This document shows, one piece after another, positions 43,732-51,746 of a DNA stretch of 64,000 nucleotides; position 1 is the stretch's first letter; every line of letters starts with the position of its first letter. The translations under genes and the position numbers were made by a program. The notes under the pieces were generated by a model, which saw only the letters and a list, made by a program, of their open reading frames with translations, searched no databases and had not been told where the DNA came from. This DNA comes from CAZRXG01 sp964603985. GTDB taxonomy: Bacteria > Chloroflexota > Anaerolineae > Aggregatilineales > UBA3940. The stretch spans positions 62,001 to 126,000 of the forward strand of contig CAZRXG010000003.1 in assembly GCA_964603985.1 (NCBI GenBank). The letters run 5' to 3'.

Positions 43732-45842
43732 CCTCCCTGACCAGACTCATCCGGCGCGGCGTAAGGATGCCGCCTCAAAATCTGCTGGAAGACGCGCAGC
43801 ATCGGCCCGCGCTGTTCGTAGCCCTGCTCGCCCAGGTCGCTGATCCCCAGGTAGATCTCCTTCCGGCAGCGGCGGATCAGCCCGCTCATGATGCGGTAAA
43901 GCATCTCCTGCTGGCGCTCGTATTCGTCGGCATCGGTCCAGACCCGGCCCTGCGGCCAGGATCGCGAGAGCACGTAAGGGTGCGTAAGCGGCTGGTCGAG
44001 GCGCTCCCACCAGCCGGTCGAACCCACATCGAGCCAGAACTGCACGTCGGCGGCCCGGTTGCGCATCAGGAAGGTGTAAGCCGGGGCCATGAAGACGGCA
44101 TCGGCCAGTTCGTCGCGCCAGCTTGCGACGTACAGCGCGGCCAGCAATCCCTGGTTGACGATGGTGTAGTAGCGGCGACCAACCTCGTCGAGGTCGGGCG
44201 CGGCATCGGTGAAGAGCGCCTGCCGGAACTTGCGGGCCGACTCGACCAGCTCGTCGGTGACGCGCCCCGCCTCCGGGCTGGCGTGGAAGCCGAAGCCGGG
44301 TTGGGAGAGCACCTCGCCGAACAGCCGGGTGAAAACGTGGTCAAGCGGCGCGATCTGGTCCGCGCGGTAGTCGAACAGCCAGGTGCGCAGCGTTTCGTAG
44401 CGCTGCCCGGCCAGATAGGTGATGCGTAGCTGCATCTGCGGGTTGATGCGCTCGAAGGCGGTCAATACTTCGTCGCTGCCGGGACGATAGACGACTTTCG
44501 TCAGCAGTTGGGCGCGCACCGGGTCGAGGCCCTCGATGGCCGACTGGAGCGCGTAGGCAACGTCGGCGTGGGGAGGAAGCTTGCCCCAGTGCGGGTGTGC
44601 CAGCGCGGCCAGCGCGAGCAGGCAGCGGGCCGCCGGTTCATCGCGCAGGGCGCGCGAGGGCCGGTGCGAGATGTGGGGCACCTCGAACCGGTCGAGCTTC
44701 TGCCCCAGCGAGAAGCGCAGTGCGTCGCTCAGGAAGGGAGCCAGCACCACGATCTCGCCCGGCGGAATGTCCTGCTCGTGCACCAGGTGGGCGATGGTCG
44801 TGGCAACCCAGTCGATCATCTGGGGGTAGTAGTCGTGGTACTCGAAGCGGAAGGCGGGGCTGGCATCCTCCGGGGCCGGAGCCGCGTCCGGGCGGCGCAG
44901 ACTGTAGGCGACCTCATCGTGCAGCGCCTCAAGGCCCGGCGAGGTGACGTACGAACGATCCAGCGTCAGGACGCCTTCGCAGCGGTCGCGCAGGGCGTGG
45001 GCACTCTGCGGGTCGGCCCCCAGAAAGACGCGGTAGCCGCCGTCCCACTCGTAGGTGAGCAGCGCGCCCTCAAGATGGGGCAGCCAACCGGCGATCAGGT
45101 CGTGGGTGAGCGGCGGCTCCTCCTCGACATGCTCGGCGATCAGGTGGGTACGCTGGCGGTAGAACTCCTCGCGGAAGTCAGGGTCTTGCAGCAGGCGGCT
45201 GAACAGCTCTATCTGGAGCGAATAATCCAGCAGGCGATGTTCCAGGCAGTACCGGCGGTAGGCGCGGGCCACGCGCCCGGCAGCCTGATAGGCGAGCACG
45301 TGCTTGCGCGGGCGCTCAGGCCCCCAGGCATCGGCCAGCAAATGGGGGATCTCGCGATAATCGATCCCCATAATGGCAGCCTTACCGAGGTTGTCAACCA
45401 CCTGGCGGGCGATCTGCTGGGGCGAGACGTTGATGGCATCAAACTCGCCGTTCCTGACCGCCTCGTCAACGAAGCGGGCCATCGCGTACTGCGAGGTCTC
45501 GATGGTCAGGAAGCGCGGTGGGCGGTGAGGGGCGTCGAACCCGGCCTCCTCGGCGATCAGCGGCCAGTACACGTTGACCGTCTCTTTTGCCAGGCCGCCC
45601 AGCGTGCGCACCTCAACGTCGCCGGGAGGGCCGCGCCGCACGTCGCGCAAGGCCAGCAGGTAGCGGCGGGCCAACGTGCGCTGGGGGATCAGCACCAGGA
45701 TGTGCCCCGCCTGGACGCCGAATTCCAGCCAGGCGAACAGCGTCTCGATGGCGAAGTCGGTCTTGCCGCTGCCAAATGGCCCCTCGACGAACATCGTGCG
45801 CGGGTTGGCCTCGCCGACGTAGTTGCCGATTATGTCACTCAT
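43728..45842 (-). CDS. AddB-like SF1 motor protein without nuclease domain
   Basis: This protein of about 704 residues has an N-terminal P-loop FVEGPFGSGKTDFAIETL, then LVLIPQRTLARRYLLALRDV (motif Ia region). A hydrophobic strand ends in LIAEHVEEEPPL, where SF1 helicases usually have VDEYQD. LGADPQSAHALRD gives a motif III-like element, and DIPPGEIVVLAPFLSDALRF a motif IV-like region. The altered Walker B and overall layout recall AddB, whose motor is weak or inactive, but the AddB nuclease domain is missing. ATG 45842 overlaps the stop of the upstream nuclease gene by eight bases, and its own stop overlaps the lipoprotein start. The frame is open to 45905 without a ribosome site. Confidence 0.72.
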   Translation of the reverse strand: MSDIIGNYVGEANPRTMFVEGPFGSGKTDFAIETLFAWLEFGVQAGHILVLIPQRTLARRYLLALRDVRRGPPGDVEVRTLGGLAKETVNVYWPLIAEEAGFDAPHRPPRFLTIETSQYAMARFVDEAVRNGEFDAINVSPQQIARQVVDNLGKAAIMGIDYREIPHLLADAWGPERPRKHVLAYQAAGRVARAYRRYCLEHRLLDYSLQIELFSRLLQDPDFREEFYRQRTHLIAEHVEEEPPLTHDLIAGWLPHLEGALLTYEWDGGYRVFLGADPQSAHALRDRCEGVLTLDRSYVTSPGLEALHDEVAYSLRRPDAAPAPEDASPAFRFEYHDYYPQMIDWVATTIAHLVHEQDIPPGEIVVLAPFLSDALRFSLGQKLDRFEVPHISHRPSRALRDEPAARCLLALAALAHPHWGKLPPHADVAYALQSAIEGLDPVRAQLLTKVVYRPGSDEVLTAFERINPQMQLRITYLAGQRYETLRTWLFDYRADQIAPLDHVFTRLFGEVLSQPGFGFHASPEAGRVTDELVESARKFRQALFTDAAPDLDEVGRRYYTIVNQGLLAALYVASWRDELADAVFMAPAYTFLMRNRAADVQFWLDVGSTGWWERLDQPLTHPYVLSRSWPQGRVWTDADEYERQQEMLYRIMSGLIRRCRKEIYLGISDLGEQGYEQRGPMLRVFQQILRRHPYAAPDESGQGG

Positions 45843-46860
45843 AGGTCTCTTCGTGCCGCCAGCAGGCGCGCTTAAAGCCGCATCTCCGGCAGATTGACCG
45901 ATCATTGGTCATCGGGAAATCGTCGATCATGACTGTATTATACTCGAAATCGCTCATGTGTTCTACCATCGCCCGCATGCTGGCGTGGGCCAGCGCGCGC
46001 GCCTCCTCGACGGAAGGCGTGCCGCCGGGCGCTTCGACGCTGATCCCCCCACTATCTAACGCGGAGAAAGACACCTCCACCTGCTCGCCGGGGAGGTCGT
46101 AGCGCTGGTGGGCATAGAGGCGGTAGATCCCGGCCTGATCGCGGATCTCCGGCCTCTCAACGTCGCCGGTCTTCCAGTCGATGATGTGGATGGTTTCGCC
46201 ATCGTGGAGCAGCACGTCGGGGATGGCGAAGACTCGCACGTCACCCAGGAGGGGGACGCCGGGTAGCTGGAAGGACTGGAACGGCTCATCAACCTCGTAG
46301 ACGGCGTGCCGGGGCAGGCTCGTGATGAAGTTGTAGGCGTCGCTCTCCAGCATGACGTGGGTCAGATCGACGACCAGCTTCTCGGCAGTATGCCAGTCAA
46401 GTGAGGGCGGGTCGTCGGGGTAAATGTGCTCGAAGAGAACGACCCACTGCCGGTCGTGCTTTGCGCCGCGCGAGGAGGCGCTCGCACCGTCGTGGAAGTA
46501 CTGCCTGGCCTGGCTGGCAAGGTCCTCCGGGGTGATCTTACGCCCCTCACGGTAGGCATTGACCGCCAGCCCGGCGGCGTGATGGAGGACGCTCCCCACC
46601 CACGCCCGGAGCGATGTCACCTGCTTGAGCCACCATACCGCGCTGACGACCTGACTGTTGGCCTCGCGCACGCGGCGCGCACCGTAGTAGTTGAGATAGT
46701 ACTGGCGCTTGCAGCGTGTGAACATCTGGTGGCGGCTGATCGACCAGCTAAAGGCCGTCCACCGATCGACCGGCACTTTCTCGCGGGTGTGTTTGTCGAG
46801 GGCACGCTCCAGGTCGTCGAGTGTGATCCGGTCGAGGATCGCTAGATTCTTGGCACGCAT
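45835..46860 (-). CDS. PD-(D/E)XK nuclease with iron-staple cysteines, first gene of the helicase-nuclease operon
   Basis: This 341-residue protein has the same catalytic pattern as the nuclease at the other end of the operon: His in GSVLHHAAG (about 90-98), PDVLLHDGETIHIIDWKTGD with the PD..DxK core, and RDQAGIYRLYA (Gln motif). Four cysteines are placed as in AddB: FTRCKRQYYLNY near residue 50 and C-x2-C-x5-C in CRRCGFKRACW at the C-terminus. It would be the nuclease partner of the AddB-like motor that overlaps its end. The first ten residues have no clear signal, and the start ATG 46860 follows GGGGGG. Confidence 0.78.
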   Translation of the reverse strand: MRAKNLAILDRITLDDLERALDKHTREKVPVDRWTAFSWSISRHQMFTRCKRQYYLNYYGARRVREANSQVVSAVWWLKQVTSLRAWVGSVLHHAAGLAVNAYREGRKITPEDLASQARQYFHDGASASSRGAKHDRQWVVLFEHIYPDDPPSLDWHTAEKLVVDLTHVMLESDAYNFITSLPRHAVYEVDEPFQSFQLPGVPLLGDVRVFAIPDVLLHDGETIHIIDWKTGDVERPEIRDQAGIYRLYAHQRYDLPGEQVEVSFSALDSGGISVEAPGGTPSVEEARALAHASMRAMVEHMSDFEYNTVMIDDFPMTNDRSICRRCGFKRACWRHEETYE

Positions 46861-46895
46861 GGGACTATCCCCCCTGTGATGGTTCAGACAGACAG

Positions 46896-47072
46896 ATGGT
46901 ATGCCGTCCCGATGCGGAGGTCAAGTTGCCTGAAGGCGGTGGTGATATCGCAGGTGGAAGCCGGAAACCCGACCGGGCAAAAAGCGGGGGCATCACCCTC
47001 TACGAAGGCAACGAGATCGTCTGGTTGGCCGACCACGTCCCGCCGGAATTCGTCGACGCCCCCCAGGTTTGA
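46896..47072 (+). CDS. Small 58-residue protein, unknown function
   Basis: This short plus-strand frame is divergent from the nuclease gene and 76 bases before the M23 peptidase gene. Its second half has the strongly GC-biased third positions of real genes here and reads GGITLYEGNEIVWLADHVPP. It has no signal peptide, no membrane helix and one cysteine. A clear ribosome site is missing, so the start is uncertain. It may be a genuine small cytoplasmic protein, or a conserved fragment. Confidence 0.4.
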   Translation: MVCRPDAEVKLPEGGGDIAGGSRKPDRAKSGGITLYEGNEIVWLADHVPPEFVDAPQV

Positions 47073-47148
47073 CGCGCCTCATCCCCGGCGCTATCATACC
47101 TGTGGCGGGTGCGCGGCCAGGTGAACCCTGGCCGCAGCAGGTGTAGAC

Positions 47149-48279
47149 ATGGGATACAGACGTCGGAGCACATTTGCGCGCGTACTGCCCTGGCTGATCA
47201 TGCTGGGGATTTTAATAGCGGTTGGCTATGTGTGGGGCGAGGACATCCTGTACCTTGCCACCGGACAGGACATCATCGATGACCTGGTATCCGACCTTGC
47301 GTCGGCTCCCAAGCCCACCGCGACACCCACAACCGGGCTGGCCGAGTCGCCTCCCCAGAGCGTGGACGCCGGGGAGCAGGCGGCCCCGGTCGGTGAGGGT
47401 CAGCTCGGCCCTGACGGCTTCCCACTCGAACCCCGCCAGCACGTGCTCAAGTACACCGTCCAGCCCGGCGACGCGCTGTTCCTCATCGCCCAGCGCTTCG
47501 ACGTGCACCCCGACACCATCTTCTGGGCCAACACCGAAACCCTACAGGATAACGTCCACTTATTGCACGTCGGCGTCGAGTTGTACATCCTGCCGGTAAA
47601 TGGTGTCTACCACCTTTCGGATGGCAGCATGAGCGTCGCCGAGATCGCCGCCCTGTACGGGGTGACGGCGGGTGACATCCTCTACTCGGAGTACAACGAC
47701 CTGGCGGACTACGACAGCACCTATGTGCCCCCCGCCGGGCTGCGTATCGTCGTGCCGGGCGGTCGCCGCGAGTACATCTCCTGGCGGGCGCCGATCCGCA
47801 CCGGCACCCAGAGCGGGAGTGCCAACCCCGAAGGGCCTATCCACCCCGGCTCCTGCCGGGAAGTCTACACCGGCACGGGGGGGGCGGGCAGCTACATTAA
47901 CCCGCTCGGCGAGACACCCTACCGCGTTACCAACGGGTTCAACCCCTGGCATCCCGGCGTCGACCTGGCCGCCGACTGGAGCACCCCCATCTACGCCGCC
48001 GAAACCGGCGTTGTCGTCTTTGCGGGGTGGCACCGTGACGGCTACGGCGAGCTGATCATCCTCGATCATGGCGAGGGCTGGACTACCTACTACGCACACC
48101 TTGCCAAGCGATACGTGGGGTGCGGTGACCAGGTGTCCAAAGGACAGTACATCGCCCAGATGGGCATGAGCGGCAACACAACCGGCGTTCACCTGCATTT
48201 TGAGGTGCGCGAGAACGACGTGCCGCAGAACCCTTACCAGTTCATCAGCATCCGCGACGTAAGAAATCCCGGCGGTTGA
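47149..48279 (+). CDS. LysM and M23 family peptidase (LytM-type)
   Basis: This 376-residue protein has an N-terminal membrane helix (about 12-28), a Pro/Thr linker, a LysM domain (about 99-148, KYTVQPGDALFLIAQRF), a second LysM-like unit (about 155-205) and a C-terminal M23 domain. Zinc ligands His268 and Asp272 are in WHPGVDLAADW; the second His motif is GVHLHFEVR with His348 and His350. It would cut peptide cross-links in the wall, or act as an activator of other hydrolases. It stands alone, with a possible terminator about 165 bases after its stop. Confidence 0.9.
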   Translation: MGYRRRSTFARVLPWLIMLGILIAVGYVWGEDILYLATGQDIIDDLVSDLASAPKPTATPTTGLAESPPQSVDAGEQAAPVGEGQLGPDGFPLEPRQHVLKYTVQPGDALFLIAQRFDVHPDTIFWANTETLQDNVHLLHVGVELYILPVNGVYHLSDGSMSVAEIAALYGVTAGDILYSEYNDLADYDSTYVPPAGLRIVVPGGRREYISWRAPIRTGTQSGSANPEGPIHPGSCREVYTGTGGAGSYINPLGETPYRVTNGFNPWHPGVDLAADWSTPIYAAETGVVVFAGWHRDGYGELIILDHGEGWTTYYAHLAKRYVGCGDQVSKGQYIAQMGMSGNTTGVHLHFEVRENDVPQNPYQFISIRDVRNPGG

Positions 48280-48444
48280 TGACTTGCCCAGCCGTTATGC
48301 TGCGGCGGTAAGCGCGTGGCCGGGCTGTTATTCAGTTGACCCCGCTCGGCGCAATCATCATCTGGATGACTACTCAAGCAGATTTTGCAGCCGAGGCTGC
48401 AAAACTGAACGGCTACGGCGAATGCGCCGGGGCGCACATCTGGG

Positions 48445-48464
48445 GGCGGAACAATTCCGCCTTT
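48445..48464 (+). terminator. Possible terminator after the M23 peptidase gene
   Basis: GGCGGAA and TTCCGCC form a seven-bp stem with a CAA loop, followed by TTTGCC. It lies about 165 bases after the peptidase stop; the T-run is short, so the call is tentative. Confidence 0.4.
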
Positions 48465-48608
48465 GCCGGATGGAGATTTATCCCGACCTTACCCAACTTT
48501 CCCTGAACGCAATCATATCCCCGGCGTGGATTCTCTATTTGGAAGAACAACAAACACCTCATCTTTTAGTAGTTCCCAGAACAAAGCTGGGAGCACACTA
48601 TTGATAAG

Positions 48609-48662
48609 GTGGGATGTTGCTACCCGGCGGATGGTGTGATACGCTTGTACGCACCATCCCAC
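48609..48662 (+). promoter_or_regulatory. Leader with two mutually exclusive stems before psuK
   Basis: GTGGGATG (48609-48616) can pair with CATCCCAC (48655-48662), while GGATGGTG (48629-48636) can pair with CACCATCC (48652-48659). The two 8-bp helices share the same 3' strand, so only one can form. This is the arrangement of attenuators and riboswitch expression platforms. It ends 70 bases before the psuK start. No known riboswitch class is recognised. Confidence 0.4.
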
Positions 48663-48732
48663 AGCGTTTGAACAACATATCCTGACAGTTGTAGCACGTG
48701 ACTCGTCGAGCAGGCTGAATAAGGGGAACGCG

Positions 48733-49671
48733 TTGGACGAACAAGGATACGTCCTGGTAATCGGCGCGGCCAACCTGGATATCAAAGGACGGCCTACCGT
48801 GCCACTGGTGCGTGGAAGCTCGATCCCGGGGCAGATTCGCATCAGCCCCGGGGGGGTGGCGCGCAACATCGCGGAGAACCTCGCCCGCCTGGAGGTAGAG
48901 ACGGTACTGCTAACGGCGGTCGGAGACGACGACGCCGGAGCGCAAATTCTCGGCCATGCCGCCGGGAGCGGGATCGACATCAGCGAGGTGATGAGCACCG
49001 AGGGGGTGCCGACGGGCGCTTACATGGCGCTGCTCAAAGAGAACGGCGCGCTCGACGTGGCGCTCGACGACATGAGCGTCATGGGGGCTCTGACACCCCG
49101 ATATATTCGAGGGCGGCGTGCTCTCTTCGAGGGCGCGCGCATGGTCGCAATTGACGCCAACCTGACCCCGGATGTAATCCATACCGTCGTCCGGCTGTGC
49201 GGCGAGCTAAACATCCCTCTGTGCGCCGACCCTACCTCAACCTCGCTGGCCGGGCGGCTGTGCCCTCACCTGTCAAGCCTGACCATGGCCTCGCCCAACG
49301 TGCCGGAGGCCAGCGTATTGTGCGGGGGGGAGACGTTCGAGGCGCAGGACCGCGACGCAGCCCAGGCGACGGCCCGGAACCTGGTTGCGCTGGGCGTCGA
49401 GGTGGCCGTCATCACGCTGAGCGAGCACGGGGTCGTGTATGCCGACGCCGAAACCAAGGGGCACATCCCCGCCGTCCCGACCGAGATCGTCGACCAGACC
49501 GGCGCGGGCGACGCGATGACGGCAGCCATCATCTTTGGCCTACTGGAAGACATTCCCCTCGACGAGTGCGTGCGTCTCGGCGTGACTGCCGCCACGCTCA
49601 CCCTGCGCACCCGCGAGACGGTGCGCGCGGATTTGAGCGTCGATCTGCTTTACGACGAGCTGGTGGTCTAG
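48733..49671 (+). CDS. psuK: PfkB family kinase, probable pseudouridine kinase
   Basis: This 312-residue ribokinase-fold sugar kinase has VLVIGAANLDIKG at the N-terminus, SPGGVARNIAENLARL (substrate-binding glycines) and the PfkB signature DQTGAGDAMTAAI (Asp catalytic base, anion hole). The product would be pseudouridine 5'-phosphate. That assignment rests on the psuG gene just downstream and the PsuK-like N-terminal pattern; general ribokinase activity is the alternative. The start is TTG 48733, with GGGGAA upstream. The nitroreductase gene begins 20 bases after its stop. Confidence 0.85.
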   Translation: MDEQGYVLVIGAANLDIKGRPTVPLVRGSSIPGQIRISPGGVARNIAENLARLEVETVLLTAVGDDDAGAQILGHAAGSGIDISEVMSTEGVPTGAYMALLKENGALDVALDDMSVMGALTPRYIRGRRALFEGARMVAIDANLTPDVIHTVVRLCGELNIPLCADPTSTSLAGRLCPHLSSLTMASPNVPEASVLCGGETFEAQDRDAAQATARNLVALGVEVAVITLSEHGVVYADAETKGHIPAVPTEIVDQTGAGDAMTAAIIFGLLEDIPLDECVRLGVTAATLTLRTRETVRADLSVDLLYDELVV

Positions 49672-49691
49672 AGCGCAGAAGGAGATAGGTG

Positions 49692-50261
49692 ATGATCAGA
49701 GACCTGATAACCCAAAACCGGAGCTACCGCCGCTTTCACCAGGATGCCGTCATATCCGAAGAAACCCTGCGCGAACTGGTCGACCTGGCACGGCTCTCAG
49801 CCTCGGCGGCCAACCGACAGCCCCTCAAGTACATCCTCTCCTGCGACCCGGAAAAGAACGCCCTGATCTTCCAATACCTGGGCTGGGCCACCTACCTTGA
49901 GGACTGGGACGGCCCCGCCGAAGGCGAGCGACCGGCGGCGTACATTGTCATCCTGGGCGACAACGAGATCAGCCAATCCATCGACTGCGACCACGGCATC
50001 GCGGCGCAGAGCATTCTGCTCGGCGCGGTCGAGCGCGACCTGGGCGGCTGCATCCTGGCCTCCGTCCAGCGCGTGCCCCTGCGCCGTGACCTGGAGATCC
50101 CCGACCGCTACCAGATCCTGCTGGTGGTGGCGCTGGGCAAGCCCGGGGAGACGGTCGTGCTGGAGACCGTTGGGCCGGACGGGGACATCAAATACTGGCG
50201 CGACGAGGATGACGTGCATCACGTGCCCAAGCGCCCCCTGGACGAGATCATCGTCGGTTAG
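49692..50261 (+). CDS. Nitroreductase family protein
   Basis: This 189-residue flavoprotein has an N-terminal RSYRRFHQDAVISEETLREL and SASAANRQPLKY, the FMN-binding pattern of the nitroreductase fold. GIAAQSILLGAVERDLGGC follows in the middle and a C-terminal VVALGKPGE. It would reduce an unknown substrate with NAD(P)H. It sits between psuK and psuG with gaps of 20 and 3 bases, so it is part of the same transcript. This suggests, but does not prove, a role in nucleoside metabolism. ATG 49692 is chosen over GTG 49689; GGAGAT lies before both. Confidence 0.85.
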   Translation: MIRDLITQNRSYRRFHQDAVISEETLRELVDLARLSASAANRQPLKYILSCDPEKNALIFQYLGWATYLEDWDGPAEGERPAAYIVILGDNEISQSIDCDHGIAAQSILLGAVERDLGGCILASVQRVPLRRDLEIPDRYQILLVVALGKPGETVVLETVGPDGDIKYWRDEDDVHHVPKRPLDEIIVG

Positions 50262-50264
50262 CCA

Positions 50265-51188
50265 ATGCGCCAATTTGAACACCTGTATATCGCTCCGGAG
50301 ATCCAATCAGCCCTGCGGGCCGGGCGACCCGTCGTGGCGCTGGAATCAACCGTTATTTCGCACGGCCTGCCTCATCCCACAAACCTCGAAACCGCTCGCC
50401 GGTGTGAAGCCGCCATCCGCGAGGAGGGGGCGATCCCGGCGACGGTCGGCATCATCGACGGCGTAATCACCGCCGGGGTGAGCGACGAGCAACTGGAGAT
50501 CCTGGCGACGGCGGAGGGAGTACGCAAGGTCTCCCGCCGCGACTTTGGCATTGCCATCGCGCGCCGGGAGCACGGCGCGACAACCGTCGCAGGGACGATG
50601 ATCGGCGCGCACATGGCCGGTATCAAGGTGTTTTCGACCGGCGGGATCGGTGGGGTGCATCGCGGCGACTCAGGCGACGTGTCCGCCGACCTGGCCGAGC
50701 TGGCCCGCACACCGGTGGCGGTCGTGTGCGCGGGGGCCAAGTCGATCCTCGACCTGCCCCGCACGCTCGAATACCTGGAGACGGTGGGCGTGCCGGTGCT
50801 CGGCTACCGGACGGACACCTTTCCCGCCTTCTACGCAACCAGCAGCGGGCTGCCCATCGACGCGCGGGTGGACGCCCCCGGCGACGCTGCCGCGATCCTG
50901 CGCGCCAAGTGGAAAGCCGGGCTTGAGGGCGGCGTCCTGATCGCGGTGCCACCGCCCGCCGACCTGGCTCTGCCCGGCGACGAGATGGAGGCGGCCATCA
51001 CGCAGGCGCTCCAATCCGCCGAAGAGGCCAGTGTGAGGGGCAGGGCACTCACGCCTTACCTGCTGGCCCGCGTGAGCGAGATCACCGCCGGGCGCAGCAT
51101 GACCGTCAACGTCGCGCTCTTAGAGCAGAACGCCCGCGTCGCGGCGCAGATCGCCGCTGCGCTGGCTGCCATCGCCAGACAGGTGTGA
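50265..51188 (+). CDS. psuG: Pseudouridine-5'-phosphate glycosidase
   Basis: This 307-residue enzyme cleaves the C-glycosidic bond of pseudouridine 5'-phosphate to uracil and ribose 5-phosphate. Family marks are VALESTVISHGLPHPTN (Glu near residue 27 and the phosphate-binding region), RRDFGIAIARREHGATTVAGT with the conserved basic residue region, FSTGGIGGVHRG (metal and phosphate site) and SMTVNVALLEQNARVA at the C-terminus. The length is normal. It starts three bases after the nitroreductase stop. With psuK it forms a complete two-step pseudouridine degradation path. Confidence 0.93.
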   Translation: MRQFEHLYIAPEIQSALRAGRPVVALESTVISHGLPHPTNLETARRCEAAIREEGAIPATVGIIDGVITAGVSDEQLEILATAEGVRKVSRRDFGIAIARREHGATTVAGTMIGAHMAGIKVFSTGGIGGVHRGDSGDVSADLAELARTPVAVVCAGAKSILDLPRTLEYLETVGVPVLGYRTDTFPAFYATSSGLPIDARVDAPGDAAAILRAKWKAGLEGGVLIAVPPPADLALPGDEMEAAITQALQSAEEASVRGRALTPYLLARVSEITAGRSMTVNVALLEQNARVAAQIAAALAAIARQV

Positions 51189-51331
51189 CTCTACGTTTCA
51201 GACCTGTGTTAAACTGATAGCAAGCCCGACATGTGGCAGCCTGGCCGAGGGGCATAAGGCGCTGTGTGGTGGGCGAACGGGGGATGGGGGGCTACTTGCT
51301 TGCGAGCAGTCGAGCAAAAGGAGGAGTTCAA

Positions 51332-51616
51332 ATGGCGACATACGTACTTCTGAGCAGTTTGACCGACGAAGGAGCCAAGACCATCAAGAGGAATCCCGGG
51401 CGTATCAAGGAAGTCAACAAGGAGTTGGAGGCGCTGGGGGTGAAGGTGGTGGCTCAGTATGCGGTGATTGGGCCGTATGATTTCGTAAACATTGTGGAGG
51501 GGCCGGACAACGTGACCATGGTCCGTGTATCGGCCGAGATGGCGTCACGAGGCAGTGTGAAGATCATGACTCTGCCGGCCATCCCAATCGATGACTTCAT
51601 AGCCAGTCTCAAATAA
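51332..51616 (+). CDS. GYD domain-containing protein
   Basis: This 94-residue protein of the GYD family has a small ferredoxin-like alpha/beta fold: MATYVLLSSLTDEGAKTIK at the start, the name-giving IGPYDFVNIVE in the middle (here PYD) and a C-terminal MTLPAIPIDDF. The role of this family is unknown. AAAGGAGGAG lies seven or eight bases before ATG 51332, a strong ribosome site that decides the start; the frame is open further left without one. It is followed by a CACGCCGT/ACGGCGTG hairpin. Confidence 0.85.
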   Translation: MATYVLLSSLTDEGAKTIKRNPGRIKEVNKELEALGVKVVAQYAVIGPYDFVNIVEGPDNVTMVRVSAEMASRGSVKIMTLPAIPIDDFIASLK

Positions 51617-51621
51617 GAACG

Positions 51622-51645
51622 CACGCCGTCCAGTTGAACGGCGTG
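51622..51645 (+). terminator. Hairpin after the GYD gene
   Basis: CACGCCGT and ACGGCGTG pair over 8 bp with an eight-base loop, six bases after the stop. No T-run follows. A second, larger inverted repeat (CCCGGCGGCGCG / CGCGCCGCCGGG, 51662-51703) lies before the convergent prenyltransferase stop and may help end transcription from both sides. Confidence 0.45.
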
Positions 51646-51746
51646 ATGACTCCGACCCAGCCCCGGCGGCGCGATGATCAGTCCCCACCCCCGCGCCGCC
51701 GGGAGCGCTTCCCCCTTCAGAAACCTCCCCCTTTGAGTTCAGGCAA

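Larger units (their letters stand above)
48280..48732. other. 450-base intergenic region with several inverted repeats
   Basis: No gene is supported here. From left to right it holds a near-perfect palindrome (TTTTGCAGCC, GA, GGCTGCAAAA, 48383-48404), a GGCGGAA/TTCCGCC hairpin followed by TTT (48445-48464), a small CCCAG/CTGGG hairpin near 48575-48591, and a pair of mutually exclusive stems (48609-48662) 70 bases before psuK. Composition is more AT-rich than the surroundings. Confidence 0.5.

Noticed and set aside
51235..51310. Complete tRNA gene before the GYD gene
   Set aside because: Only acceptor and D-arm-like bases are present; no T-arm or 3' acceptor strand can be found.
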